DNA of 64,000 nucleotides from Saprospiraceae bacterium UBA3362 (GCA_002360455.1 DEQQ01000062.1:1-64000), one strand, 5' to 3'. Shown: positions 1 to 8,552, numbered from the stretch's first letter. Program-made: numbers and translations. The notes: a model not told the origin generated them from the sequence alone.

Positions 1-1443
1 GGTCGGCTCGCCGACGGTCTCGCTCACCACGGGTCTCACGTCGAGTGCGCAGTCCGAGACAACGGAGGGCTCCTCGGCCGGCTCTTGCTGGATCTCCTGG
101 TCGCCCGCGTCGGCCTCGCTGGGCCCCGCGTTCAGCTCGACGGTCGACCCCCCATCATCACGGCGGGGAGGGGTCTCGATCTGCTTCTCGTCGGCGGTCT
201 CGCCCCTCTTCTCCTCGGTCGTTGGACCGTCGCCCACCAGCGCCAGCAGGCAGAGCATGAGCGCGTAGGAGAATCCGGCCTCGAAGTCGGACAGACCCAG
301 CTTGCGGCTGGCGCTCGACGGCCCGGAAGTGGGCCCCGTTGGCGCAGGATCGTTGACCGACCTGCTCCCCGTGCTGGACGCAACACCTGCGGGTGTCGAG
401 CTCACCTCCCCCGCCGCCGCGCTGCCTGCCCGCGGGACCTCGCGCGCCGTCAGCTCGTCGGCGGTCGCCGACCCCGTGGGTGACTCGAGATCCTGATCGG
501 CGGCGTTCATGTTCGCCGCGGGTGCCGACTCGCCCGCCCTCGTGTTCGCCGCGCGGCCCGCCGACACAGCCGAGGTCGGCGGCATCTCGTCCAACATCAG
601 CGCGTCGTCGGAGCAGCCGTCGCCGGTCTCCTCGCAGAACTGCCGGTGACGCGCCGACGTCGGGTTCCGCAGGTCGCCGATCTTGATCACCCACGTGTTG
701 CCGTCCCGGCCGAGGATGCAGGTGCCCGTGTTCAAGATCAGGATGAGCGCCTTGCGGAGCGCGTAGTCCGTGATCCGACGCTCGGGGAAGTTCCGCCTGA
801 GCCACGCTGCGATCTGCCCGAGCATGTCGGCGACGTCTCCTCGCCCGCGGATCGCCAGCTCGCAGAGCATCCACAGCACGAGCCTGACCGTCTTCTTGCC
901 GAGGAGCTTCCCGCCCTTCGGGCGATTCGCCGGCGCGAGCGCTCGGCGCAGGATGTCGGCAAAGCCGCGCCGCAGCACCCTCTCTACACGCGCCTCGTCG
1001 GTGGGGTCCAGTCGCGGGCCTTGAAGGATCCGATCGTGATGCGCCTCGGTCGACGCCGAGGCGCGCACGACCTTCGGCGGCGCCGGCACCGGCCCATCGT
1101 TCGCGGCCGCCTGCGACCTTGCCTCCCTTGACGCCCTCGTCCTCACCGCGCTGGGGCGCGTCGTCGTCGGCGCGTCGCTCAAGCGGAGCATCCGCTCGGC
1201 GTCGACCTCGACGACGTCGAGCGCCCCGACGAATATCACCTTGGGCGACTTCCCCTCGACGTGGATCCACGCGAGCTGCTCGCCGAGCGCCGCGAGGAGG
1301 ACGGCGGCGGCGCCCACCTGCGCGACGCCAAGGAGGATCGTCCCCTGCGCCGGCCGGAAGAAGTGGCGCGCGCCGCCGAGGACCACCGAGGGCGGCGGAA
1401 AGCGGACCCGATCCCAATCTTCATCATCTTCGGCATTTTTCAT
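1..1443 (-). CDS. GC-rich hypothetical protein, C-terminus beyond window
   Basis: I do not recognise this protein. Reading the minus strand from the ATG at 1443, the frame stays open for 481 codons to the window edge without a stop, and third codon positions are almost all G or C, as expected for a real gene in GC-rich DNA. The other minus-strand frames give Arg/Ser-rich low-complexity products typical of wrong-frame reading. Residues ~155-275 look folded (LRRALAPANRPKGGKLLGKK, then a hydrophobic helix with WMLCELAIRG); residues ~280-385 are Ala/Ser/Pro/Glu-rich linker; ~385-410 is a hydrophobic stretch (FEAGFSYALMLCLLALVGDG); the rest is acidic. Base composition differs sharply from everything after 1443, and the first codons fall in the repeat at the join, so the true start may not be native. 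It probably belongs to another organism or an inserted segment. Confidence 0.6.
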   Translation of the reverse strand, partial: MKNAEDDEDWDRVRFPPPSVVLGGARHFFRPAQGTILLGVAQVGAAAVLLAALGEQLAWIHVEGKSPKVIFVGALDVVEVDAERMLRLSDAPTTTRPSAVRTRASREARSQAAANDGPVPAPPKVVRASASTEAHHDRILQGPRLDPTDEARVERVLRRGFADILRRALAPANRPKGGKLLGKKTVRLVLWMLCELAIRGRGDVADMLGQIAAWLRRNFPERRITDYALRKALILILNTGTCILGRDGNTWVIKIGDLRNPTSARHRQFCEETGDGCSDDALMLDEMPPTSAVSAGRAANTRAGESAPAANMNAADQDLESPTGSATADELTAREVPRAGSAAAGEVSSTPAGVASSTGSRSVNDPAPTGPTSGPSSASRKLGLSDFEAGFSYALMLCLLALVGDGPTTEEKRGETADEKQIETPPRRDDGGSTVELNAGPSEADAGDQEIQQEPAEEPSVVSDCALDVRPVVSETVGEPT

Positions 1444-1536
1444 TTTAGCTTTTGAATGAATACAAAGGCGTTAAGAAATGAAACCAGCCTTGATCTTTTT
1501 GTTCTTTTGGATCAAGCCAAAAGAACAATGAAAAAA
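1436..1536 (+). repeat. Interspersed palindromic repeat, copy 1
   Basis: About 100 bp nearly identical to copy 2 at 1593-1691. It contains a perfect 10-bp inverted repeat, gttcttttgg (1501-1510) and ccaaaagaac (1517-1526), around a 6-nt loop atcaag. The GC-rich DNA ends exactly where this copy begins. Confidence 0.8.
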
Positions 1537-1592
1537 ATAGACCAAAAGTCAAAAAACCCAAGCTAAAAAAAGGGATGATATTTTAATCGGCC

Positions 1593-1691
1593 TTTTTCAT
1601 TTTAGCTTTTGAATGAATGCAAAGGCGTTAAGAAATGAAAACAGCCTTGATCTTTTGGTTCTTTTGGATCAAGCCAAAAGAACAATGAAAA
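1593..1691 (+). repeat. Interspersed palindromic repeat, copy 2
   Basis: Second full copy with only a few differences from copy 1. The inverted repeat lies at 1658-1667 and 1674-1683. A further nested pairing, cttgatc with gatcaag, is possible. The four bases before it (cggc, 1588-1591) also match the four bases before copy 1. Confidence 0.8.
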
Positions 1692-1760
1692 ACAAAAGCC
1701 AAAAGCCACAAAACTCAAAGCTAAAAACAAGGATGATGCAATCAGAAATTCAATCAACCT

Positions 1761-1820
1761 ATTTCATTTTGGTATCCGGCTTTTGAATGAATACAAAGGC
1801 GTTAAGAAATGAAAACAGCA
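1761..1820 (+). repeat. Interspersed palindromic repeat, truncated copy 3
   Basis: Only the left half of the repeat is present (the part running from the gaatgaatacaaaggcg core to gaaaacagc); the palindrome is missing. The remaining DNA to 2013 is AT-rich, and I see no gene in it. Confidence 0.7.
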
Positions 1821-2013
1821 TTCCAAATTGAAAAAATCTCAAAAAAATTTAACTAAAAATTAGATGAAAATACAGTCGTTATTGTTCGTTTAAAATTTAT
1901 CATTAACATGATAATATATTTATTATCTGCAATCCCTATTATTTGATCTAAAAACACTATTTTCATCTACTCCATAATAGGGATGTTATTGTTTGAAATT
2001 ACTGTTTTGTTTC

Positions 2014-4227
2014 TTACGGTTCTTGAAGAACTAAAATTTTCTGAGTCAACAGGCAGCGGCTGTTTCTATTATACACTTTTACAAAAAATATTCCGTTTAT
2101 CACTGATGGCAACTCCAATCCCGTTTGCAACTGAATGCCTGTTGCTATGGTTCTAAAAATAACTTTGCCTAATGCATCAGAAATTTCAACCTCCATTCTG
2201 TCATTTGTAAATTCAGGATAGTTGCCATCAAATTGCAATCTTTGCTTTTGAAACATCAATTTTCCACATGATTTTTGTGTTCCGGCAGGTTCAACCTTTG
2301 TAATGAATTTTGACTCGTTTTTATATACATTATCATTTAGTATTGACACATAAAGCTGATCTTCTTTATCCCATACCAGTCCTCCAATAATCATATACAC
2401 TCTTCCGGGAATGGATATAGGCAAGCCTTCATTATAAGTTGCCTTTATTTTGCCGGTATTCACATCTACTCTTAGGATTCCTCTTTCGTGACTTGCGGCG
2501 AGAATGTCCGGATAGTATTTGTCATGCATAAGATAATAAGCGTCTTTGAGATCAGGAGATAATAAACTAAAGGGTTGATTTTTTCTAGAGATGTAGATTC
2601 CTAAAATTCTATCCTTGCGGGATCTTCCTGTTACCAAGATGGTACCATCTTCTTCAACTTTTATATCCCAAACATCCCAAAGATCACTAAAGCGACTGTC
2701 AACCTCCCAGTTAAAGCCATTGTCCATACTTTTATAAATGGTATCGCTGTATGATGATAAGATCCAATGATTTCCTTTATCCTCAAAATTTCTAGGACTC
2801 AATTTAAAATTTTGAATATTGGCTCGTTTCGTCCATTTTTCGCCATAATCCAAAGATATATAGATCACAGTTGAATCGAGTTGGTTAGTTCCAGTGTAAA
2901 TGATTCGCCCATTGGTGTAACAATACAAACCCAATGACTCCTTAAAGTCAAGAGGTGTTATGTCTTTCCAGTTTTTGTTTTGATCAAAACTGATGTACAG
3001 CTTCTTATCCTGTGTTAAGACGACATCTGTAGTCTGGTTCACATTACAAACTTGTACAACAGCAGAAGAATTATACGTAAATTTTTGCCATGTTAATCCT
3101 TCATTTTCAGAAATACTGTACAAATTATCTTCATTGTAAAAAATTCCACAAAGATTTCTGTTAGAAAGTTGTTTTAGCTTAGATACCCTATAGCTGTGTA
3201 AACCAGTGCTTTGGGCCTGCCATCCGGTAGCAGATGAAAAAGTAAACATCTCTCTGTAATTATCTTCTTGGTCTGCCAATAGAACTGCCGAGATGCTATC
3301 TTTCGCGATCAATTTTATTATTTTTTTCGGTACCTGTTTTGAAAGCACATGCAAATAGGTATAAGTAAGGCATGAGGAATCGGCTAAAAAAAATCCGGCA
3401 TCTGTCCTTATTAAAACATCAAGATTGAGAGTATTATAGATTCCCAGTATTTGACCGGTTGGGCCATTGTCTTGGCTCAATTTTACTTCTTCGAAAACTT
3501 TGCCACCATCGACAGATCTGTACAATATGGAGCCTATAGCCCATAACACAATTCCTTGACCGGTAATGTGAAGAATTTCATTGGGATAACTAGGTATTGA
3601 ATCACTTAATTGCTTAGAAATTTTTCTTTCGATGTCATAAGAAACGACAAGACTTTTACGGCTATTTGTAGATTCAATACCAAATACTCCTTTGGGATAT
3701 GCAAACAATTGGCTAACATGATTCCCTGTCTTTAATGTTGAATAACTACACAAACTGGAATCATAAACCCATAATTCGGAAGAAGCATTTGCCAAAAAAT
3801 TACCGCGATAGTCATACAGAGGTGGGTCACGAAAATAATATTTTTGGCATTGCTGATTTAGGCCTAAAATAAAGCTGTCATTCTTTAATACCAAGTTATA
3901 GGTCATTCCACTCCAAACCACAGTTTTATTCAGTTGAGTACCTGTAAAACCTAAGCGATGATAATACGCCGGAGGAACCTGTGGCTCAGTACCTGGAATT
4001 TGGCGCCAACTTTTCCCCAAATCCTTGCTTGCAAAAACAACATCTCTATCTGCTACTGAAGCAAAGATTTCTCCGGTCTCAGACATGGCGATATCATCAA
4101 ATGAGCAATAAGGGTTCTGAGTAATAACGTTCCATTTTCCTTGAGAGAAACAAAGTATCGGAAGCAAATAAATGAGTAACTGTTTAATTATAAAGCTATC
4201 CATTCTATATTTGAATATGCTGTTCAT
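2014..4227 (-). CDS. Secreted BNR/Asp-box repeat protein with T9SS sorting domain
   Basis: Predicted secreted or surface beta-propeller-like protein of 737 residues. The N-terminus has a signal peptide (LLIYLLPILCFSQG); the Met at 4203, nine residues in, is an equally good start. At least six Asp-box motifs of the S-x-D-x-G-x-x-W type occur between about residues 65 and 520, for example SKDLGKSW, SENEGLTWQKF, SLDYGEKWTK and SMDNGFNWEV, as in sialidase/sortilin-like propellers. The last ~80 residues resemble a type A T9SS C-terminal sorting domain (a beta-sandwich pattern with SDALGKVIF and NGIFFVKVY). No catalytic residues of true sialidases could be identified, so the substrate is unknown. 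It lies 58 bp downstream of the phase-variable lipoprotein candidate on the same strand and may be co-transcribed with it. Confidence 0.8.
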   Translation of the reverse strand: MNSIFKYRMDSFIIKQLLIYLLPILCFSQGKWNVITQNPYCSFDDIAMSETGEIFASVADRDVVFASKDLGKSWRQIPGTEPQVPPAYYHRLGFTGTQLNKTVVWSGMTYNLVLKNDSFILGLNQQCQKYYFRDPPLYDYRGNFLANASSELWVYDSSLCSYSTLKTGNHVSQLFAYPKGVFGIESTNSRKSLVVSYDIERKISKQLSDSIPSYPNEILHITGQGIVLWAIGSILYRSVDGGKVFEEVKLSQDNGPTGQILGIYNTLNLDVLIRTDAGFFLADSSCLTYTYLHVLSKQVPKKIIKLIAKDSISAVLLADQEDNYREMFTFSSATGWQAQSTGLHSYRVSKLKQLSNRNLCGIFYNEDNLYSISENEGLTWQKFTYNSSAVVQVCNVNQTTDVVLTQDKKLYISFDQNKNWKDITPLDFKESLGLYCYTNGRIIYTGTNQLDSTVIYISLDYGEKWTKRANIQNFKLSPRNFEDKGNHWILSSYSDTIYKSMDNGFNWEVDSRFSDLWDVWDIKVEEDGTILVTGRSRKDRILGIYISRKNQPFSLLSPDLKDAYYLMHDKYYPDILAASHERGILRVDVNTGKIKATYNEGLPISIPGRVYMIIGGLVWDKEDQLYVSILNDNVYKNESKFITKVEPAGTQKSCGKLMFQKQRLQFDGNYPEFTNDRMEVEISDALGKVIFRTIATGIQLQTGLELPSVINGIFFVKVYNRNSRCLLTQKILVLQEP

Positions 4228-4285
4228 TTTCTAATCCATTTTTTAAATTATCACAGTAATGATGTGTTCTATCCTTTTTAAGAAC

Positions 4286-5039
4286 TCATCTAATTTCACC
4301 ATTACAACAATAATATTTTATTTTTATACCGATATACATATTTGTACAGAGATAAGGATCATTATTAAAGCAATTCAAAGGCGGAGTATATTCATAAGCT
4401 GAATAAAAAGTAATGCACTCTCCTGTAACATTTCCTTGACACTCAACATTTATGCGTTGATATTGGGCATTTAGTTTTGCCCAAGCAATTAATATGTCTT
4501 GATCTGTTATACTAAGAGGTAAATGGCAATAATAAATATCGTTTGGAGGAGGCAAAAAAGTAGGACAGGAATACTCACCACATACAGCGGCAGCACAGTA
4601 TTTGAGAGGATTACTGTGCGGATGCATGGCTAAATAATCTGGTGGAGTTAATAACTTAATACATTTTTCTACAAAATAACAATTAGAAGGTAACATACAT
4701 GCAGTATTACAAGGCCCATTCACAAATTTATTTAATTCACAACAGATAATGTTGGCATATTCTCCCATGTCTGCATAATCACAAGGATTCAAATTTACAC
4801 GATTGCACCCATTATTTGGACAGTTAAAAATATTTAAAGAGAAATCGGGACAATTATCAAAAGCCAATGTAGTTGCTAATTGATTATTCGCTTCACGATT
4901 TGCAGCTACATCTATTTTTGCTGGATCATCGCAAGAACTAGAAAAAATAAAAATTAAACAATAGATAAAGTGTTGAAGTGTTGAAGTGTTGAAGTGTTGA
5001 AGTGTTGAAGTGTTGAAGTTTGAAGTTTGAAGTTTTCAT
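4286..5039 (-). CDS. Cysteine-rich lipoprotein, frame interrupted by 8-bp repeat (phase OFF)
   Basis: The body (4969 down to 4286) encodes a hydrophobic segment FIYCLIFIFSSSC ending in a lipobox-like Cys at 4933-4931, then 215 mature residues with more than 20 cysteines. No family is recognised. In this frame no ATG occurs before an upstream TGA at 5038-5036. The only good start is ATG at 5039-5037, in an A-rich context behind a TAnnTTTG box, but it is one frame off: through six octamer repeats it reads 33 codons and stops at TAG 4940-4938. Gain of one octamer, or loss of two, would join ATG to the lipoprotein. A TTG at 4867 could start a shorter product, but it would lack the export signal. 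Either a contingency locus in the OFF state, a pseudogene, or an assembly miscount of the repeat. Confidence 0.6.
4971..5032 (-). repeat. Tandem octamer tgttgaag x6 plus heptamer tttgaag x2
   Basis: Six perfect copies of tgttgaag occupy 4971-5018, followed by two copies of a one-base-shorter variant at 5019-5025 and 5026-5032. The unit length is not a multiple of three, so each change of copy number shifts the reading frame that enters from the ATG at 5039. It has no spacers, so it is not a CRISPR array. Confidence 0.95.
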
Positions 5040-5053
5040 AATTAATTTTTTTT

Positions 5054-5061
5054 CAAAAATA
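5054..5061 (-). promoter_or_regulatory. Bacteroidota-type -7 box upstream of lipoprotein
   Basis: On the minus strand the sequence is TATTTTTG, a perfect fit to TAnnTTTG, 14 bp before the ATG at 5039. This supports that ATG as the intended start. No clear -33 TTTG was found. Confidence 0.4.
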
Positions 5062-5358
5062 TTGATATTGAATATATTTTCATAAAATTAAGCTAAATTA
5101 ACAAATCATTAACAACAATTAGTTTCACTGAACATGATTGCAATGTTTTAAACCATGAATGATTGAGATATTGGTTTAAGATAATTCTTGCTGTTATCTT
5201 CTCATTTTCCCCAATGTTTTCCAATGGAAACTTTTTACCGAAAAAAGAAAAACACTCAACTCAATCCTTTAGCTTGCATCAAAATAGAAAAAAATAATCC
5301 CTTAAACCATTTATCGATTCTACCCTTTTATTTATTAGTCATCATCGACTCAATCTTT

Positions 5359-6003
5359 ATGCCTGCATTAGCTTCTCATCTTCATTTTTTAAATTCAGAA
5401 GATGTTGTCTCCATAGCACAACAACTCATAGGCTATATTATTCAAACCAAAATAGATGGACTGAATTGTACTGCGGTCATAACCGAGTGTGAAGCCTACA
5501 GGGCACCTGAAGATCGAGCCAGCCATGCCTACAATTTCAAACGGTCTCCCAAAAACGACAGCATGTATGCAAGCGCCGGAACGGTATATATGTACATCTG
5601 TTATGGCATTCACGATATGCTCAATATTGTCACCGGCCCGCTCGGACTTCCCCATGCAGTACTTATAAGGTCTGTGCAACCGATTACGGGGATTGACCAC
5701 ATGCTGCATCGACGCGGACTACCGGAGCTTAAGCCGGAGCTGACTTCCGGTCCCGGCAATGTGAGCAAATCTCTTGGGCTTACCAAATCTCACAATGGAC
5801 TCATCCTCAATCAATCCTCTGTGATCAAAATCTTGTCTCCTCGACAGCCACTTTCTGTCCCTGCGGCTACTACAAGAATTGGGGTGGAGTCATCCGGAGA
5901 GTCGGCGCTGTTGCCTTACCGATTTGTCAACCTTCAAAGCCCTTTCTACAGTGCAAAATCGCAGACTAAAGCCTATTTAAACAAGCTCAAAGGGATTCAA
6001 TAG
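5359..6003 (+). CDS. 3-methyladenine (alkylpurine) DNA glycosylase, AAG/Mpg family
   Basis: Base-excision repair enzyme that removes alkylated purines such as 3-methyladenine. The family core is clear: EAYRAPEDRASHAYNFKRSP, then ASAGTVYMYICYGIHDMLNI and GLPHAVLIRSVQP. In this family the Glu of the E-A-Y motif activates the attacking water and the Y-x-C-Y-G stretch lines the DNA-binding face. The frame is open from 5188, but residues before the Met at 5359 have no family counterpart, while MPALASHLHFLNSEDVVSIA matches the normal N-terminus; 214 residues is the usual length. A dispersed repeat follows directly after the stop. The DNA between 5062 and 5358 is AT-rich and has no convincing gene. 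Confidence 0.92.
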   Translation: MPALASHLHFLNSEDVVSIAQQLIGYIIQTKIDGLNCTAVITECEAYRAPEDRASHAYNFKRSPKNDSMYASAGTVYMYICYGIHDMLNIVTGPLGLPHAVLIRSVQPITGIDHMLHRRGLPELKPELTSGPGNVSKSLGLTKSHNGLILNQSSVIKILSPRQPLSVPAATTRIGVESSGESALLPYRFVNLQSPFYSAKSQTKAYLNKLKGIQ

Positions 6004-6005
6004 GC

Positions 6006-6126
6006 TGTGCCCCCGCATTCTGCGGGGTCGGGCTATCCACTACAAGTCCTCACTCACTAACGTTCGCTCCGGTCTTTCCGTTTCTATCCCTCACAGATCA
6101 ACAACAATATGGAGACTCAGGGCATA
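6006..6126 (+). repeat. Dispersed intergenic element, family A, copy 1
   Basis: Starts tgtgccc next to the mpg stop codon and ends actcagggcata, so its ends are near inverted repeats. The internal part gcggggtcgggctatccact and the ctatccctcac near the right end resemble a repeat family I recall as common between Bacteroidota genes. Related copies lie at 11770-11877 (inverted) and 13158-13303. Confidence 0.6.
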
Positions 6127-6231
6127 TTTTGGCGAACAAATGCAGATTTACCCAATTTGTTAATGGATTCTCAATTAAGCAATTATCACCAAAAATTGCC
6201 ATTTTGGTTATGAGAATCAGTCTATTCGCTG

Positions 6232-6239
6232 TAATTTTG
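6232..6239 (+). promoter_or_regulatory. -7 box of the atp operon promoter
   Basis: TAATTTTG fits TAnnTTTG, 28 bp before the atpB ATG at 6268. A TTTG at 6213-6216 is a possible -33 box, although the spacing of 15 bp is short. Confidence 0.45.
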
Positions 6240-6267
6240 CAGCGTTTTACGAAACAGGCGCTTGATC

Positions 6268-7680
6268 ATGAAAAAAAATCCACTTTTGATCCTCTTTATA
6301 GTAATGTTTGGCTTGGCTAAATCCTTTGGCCAACACGATCATAATCAACAAGCTGTGGATCAAGCTGCCCCTGCAGCAGAGGCTCATTCTCATGATCATG
6401 GAGATCATGACCATACAGGACACGACCATACAGGACACGACCATACAGGACACGACCATACAGGACACGACCATTCACATGATCAACCAGCTATGGGGCA
6501 GGCAGCTCCCGAGCATTCAGCAACAGCACATGCTGCAGGTGGACATCACGAAGAATTCAAAGCAGATGCTTCTGCCTTTCATCATATTTCCGACCTCAAT
6601 GTGTATACCATAGGGCCTTGGAATCTTCCCTTGCCTTGCATATTGTATGCTCCGGGCAAAGGACTGTCCATGTTTTCTAGTGGCAAATTCGGAATCGATA
6701 ATGCGCATCACGGAACAGGACATAAGGCAGTAGATGGCTATGTATTGTACAAAGGGCGTGTATTGAGAGTGGCAGACCCATCATTCCCTCAGGGCGAACT
6801 CGAAATTTCTGATATCGTAAGCAAAGAAATAACAACAGAAAAAGGGGAGAAAAAAGACAAAGAATTTCTTATCTACAATGGTCAAGAACTGCCTCTAGAC
6901 AAATCCAGTACAGCAGACGGCGGACTTTTTGGAGGAGGAATTACTTCATTTTATGATTTTTCTGTTACAAGAAATGTGGCGGCCATGCTATTGGTTACAG
7001 CATTTTTAGCTTGGATTTTCTTTGGTATGGCAAAGCGATACAAGCAAGCTCCCGGCACAGCGCCTACAGGGATGCAAAAGCTGTTTGAGCCATTGATTCT
7101 GTTTATTCAGGATGAAGTGGCCAAGCCTTTTATCGGAGCCAAGTACGAACAATTCATGCCTTTGTTGCTATCCTTGTTTTTCTTTATTCTCGGATTGAAT
7201 TTGTTTGGACAGATCCCCTTTTTTGGAGGAGCCAATGTTACGGGCAATTTGGCATTCACGGCAGTGTTGGCAATCATTGTGTTTTTTGTAGTCAATTTCA
7301 ATGGCAACAAGCATTACTGGGAGCATGTGTTTTGGATGCCCGGTATACCGGCTTGGATCAAGGTTTTGATCACTCCTATAGAAATCCTTGGAGTTTTTAT
7401 TAAACCCTTGACTTTGGCATTGCGACTTTTTGCCAATATTACAGCAGGACATATTGTGATTATCATCTTTGTTTCATTAATATTTATTTTCGGAAAAGCA
7501 GGTGAGAATCCGGGCGCAGCCTGGGGAGCATCTCCGGCGTCGGTGATTCTTGCTTTGTTTATTTCTGCAATCGAATTATTAGTTGCTTTTATTCAAGCAT
7601 ATGTGTTTACTCTTCTTACTGCAAGCTATATTGGGGCAGCAACAGAAGAGCATCACCATGCAGAAGCAGAGCATCATTAA
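6268..7680 (+). CDS. atpB: ATP synthase F0 subunit a, with His-rich N-terminal region
   Basis: Membrane subunit a of the F-type ATP synthase, which forms the proton half-channels against the c-ring. The C-terminal half carries the family signature ITPIEILGVFIKPLTLALRL, containing the essential Arg, followed by FANITAGHIV. The family's helices are visible from about residue 235 onward. The N-terminus is a signal-peptide-like segment (LLILFIVMFGLAKSFGQ) and then a very His-rich stretch of about 80 residues that includes four in-frame GHDHT repeats. A ~130-residue domain precedes the first core helix. The C-terminus is also His-rich (EEHHHAEAEHH). I chose the ATG at 6268 over a TTG two codons upstream. 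First gene of atpBEFHAG; atpE follows 38 bp later. Confidence 0.95.
   Translation: MKKNPLLILFIVMFGLAKSFGQHDHNQQAVDQAAPAAEAHSHDHGDHDHTGHDHTGHDHTGHDHTGHDHSHDQPAMGQAAPEHSATAHAAGGHHEEFKADASAFHHISDLNVYTIGPWNLPLPCILYAPGKGLSMFSSGKFGIDNAHHGTGHKAVDGYVLYKGRVLRVADPSFPQGELEISDIVSKEITTEKGEKKDKEFLIYNGQELPLDKSSTADGGLFGGGITSFYDFSVTRNVAAMLLVTAFLAWIFFGMAKRYKQAPGTAPTGMQKLFEPLILFIQDEVAKPFIGAKYEQFMPLLLSLFFFILGLNLFGQIPFFGGANVTGNLAFTAVLAIIVFFVVNFNGNKHYWEHVFWMPGIPAWIKVLITPIEILGVFIKPLTLALRLFANITAGHIVIIIFVSLIFIFGKAGENPGAAWGASPASVILALFISAIELLVAFIQAYVFTLLTASYIGAATEEHHHAEAEHH
6411..6470 (+). repeat. Four in-frame 15-bp repeats in atpB
   Basis: The unit ccatacaggacacga is repeated four times without change, encoding His-Thr-Gly-His-Asp. 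The unit is a multiple of three, so copy-number change would lengthen or shorten the His-rich tract without breaking atpB. Confidence 0.9.
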
Positions 7681-7697
7681 AACAGAATTTTTTTTAA

Positions 7698-7925
<228 letters not shown>

Positions 7926-8020
7926 AAGCATATAAGAAAGGATCGTGACGGTTGGTCATTGAGCCTTTCTTTTTTTTTGAAAATCAAATTCATTGTAAAA
8001 AATAAAAATTCTCAGAAGAG

Positions 8021-8548
8021 ATGAATTTATTGTATTTCATTCCGCTTTTAGATTTTAGTGTGATCAAGCCTGACTTTGGTCTTTTAGCTTGGTCTACTTT
8101 GATATTTTTAATTTTCTGGTTTGGTATCGGAAAATTGGCGTTCAAATCCATAATCAAGGCATTGAACGATCGAGCCAGTGATATCCAATCCGCTTTGGAT
8201 TCTGCCAAAAAAACGCGCGAAGAAATGGCCAACATGAAAGCCGAAAATGAAAAAATTTTGGCTGAGGCTCGTGAAGAAAAAGCTCGAATCATCAAAGAAG
8301 CCAAAGAAGCCGGAAATCAGATTATCGCAGAGGCAAGAGAAAAATCTAAAGAAGATGCTCAAAGGATTCTTGTCAATGCAAAAAATGAGATCGAAAATGC
8401 AAAGAAAGCCGCAATGGTGGACATTAAAAATCAGGTTGGCGTAATGGCTCTGGATATCGCAGACAAAGTGATCAGAAAAGAACTTAGCACACAACAACCT
8501 CAACAAGAATATGTCAAGAAATTGGTGGACGAAATAAAATTTAATTAG
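8021..8548 (+). CDS. atpF: ATP synthase F0 subunit b
   Basis: Peripheral stalk subunit linking the membrane sector to F1. One N-terminal membrane helix (LLAWSTLIFLIFWFGIGKLA) is followed by a long charged coiled coil rich in Ala, Glu and Lys, as in b subunits. At 175 residues its length is normal. A 95-bp gap with an A-rich leader separates it from atpE. Its stop lies 4 bp before the atpH ATG, which suggests coupled translation. Confidence 0.95.
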   Translation: MNLLYFIPLLDFSVIKPDFGLLAWSTLIFLIFWFGIGKLAFKSIIKALNDRASDIQSALDSAKKTREEMANMKAENEKILAEAREEKARIIKEAKEAGNQIIAEAREKSKEDAQRILVNAKNEIENAKKAAMVDIKNQVGVMALDIADKVIRKELSTQQPQQEYVKKLVDEIKFN

Positions 8549-8552
8549 TCTC

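Noticed and set aside
646..1131. Plus-strand open frame in the GC-rich region
   Set aside because: Shadow of the minus-strand gene; GC-rich DNA has few stops in all frames.
158..1417. Long Arg-rich open frame on the minus strand in the GC-rich region
   Set aside because: Low-complexity Arg/Gly/Ala composition without folded segments; the frame starting at 1443 has GC-ending codons and a better protein composition over the same DNA.
4971..5032. CRISPR array
   Set aside because: Units of 7-8 bp are directly adjacent with no spacers; simple tandem repeat.
5188..5358. N-terminal extension of the DNA glycosylase
   Set aside because: No match to the family, AT-rich non-coding character, and a good Met at 5359 in the family position.
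5395..5709. Open frame opposite the DNA glycosylase
   Set aside because: Entirely inside a well-supported gene on the other strand, and of non-protein-like composition.
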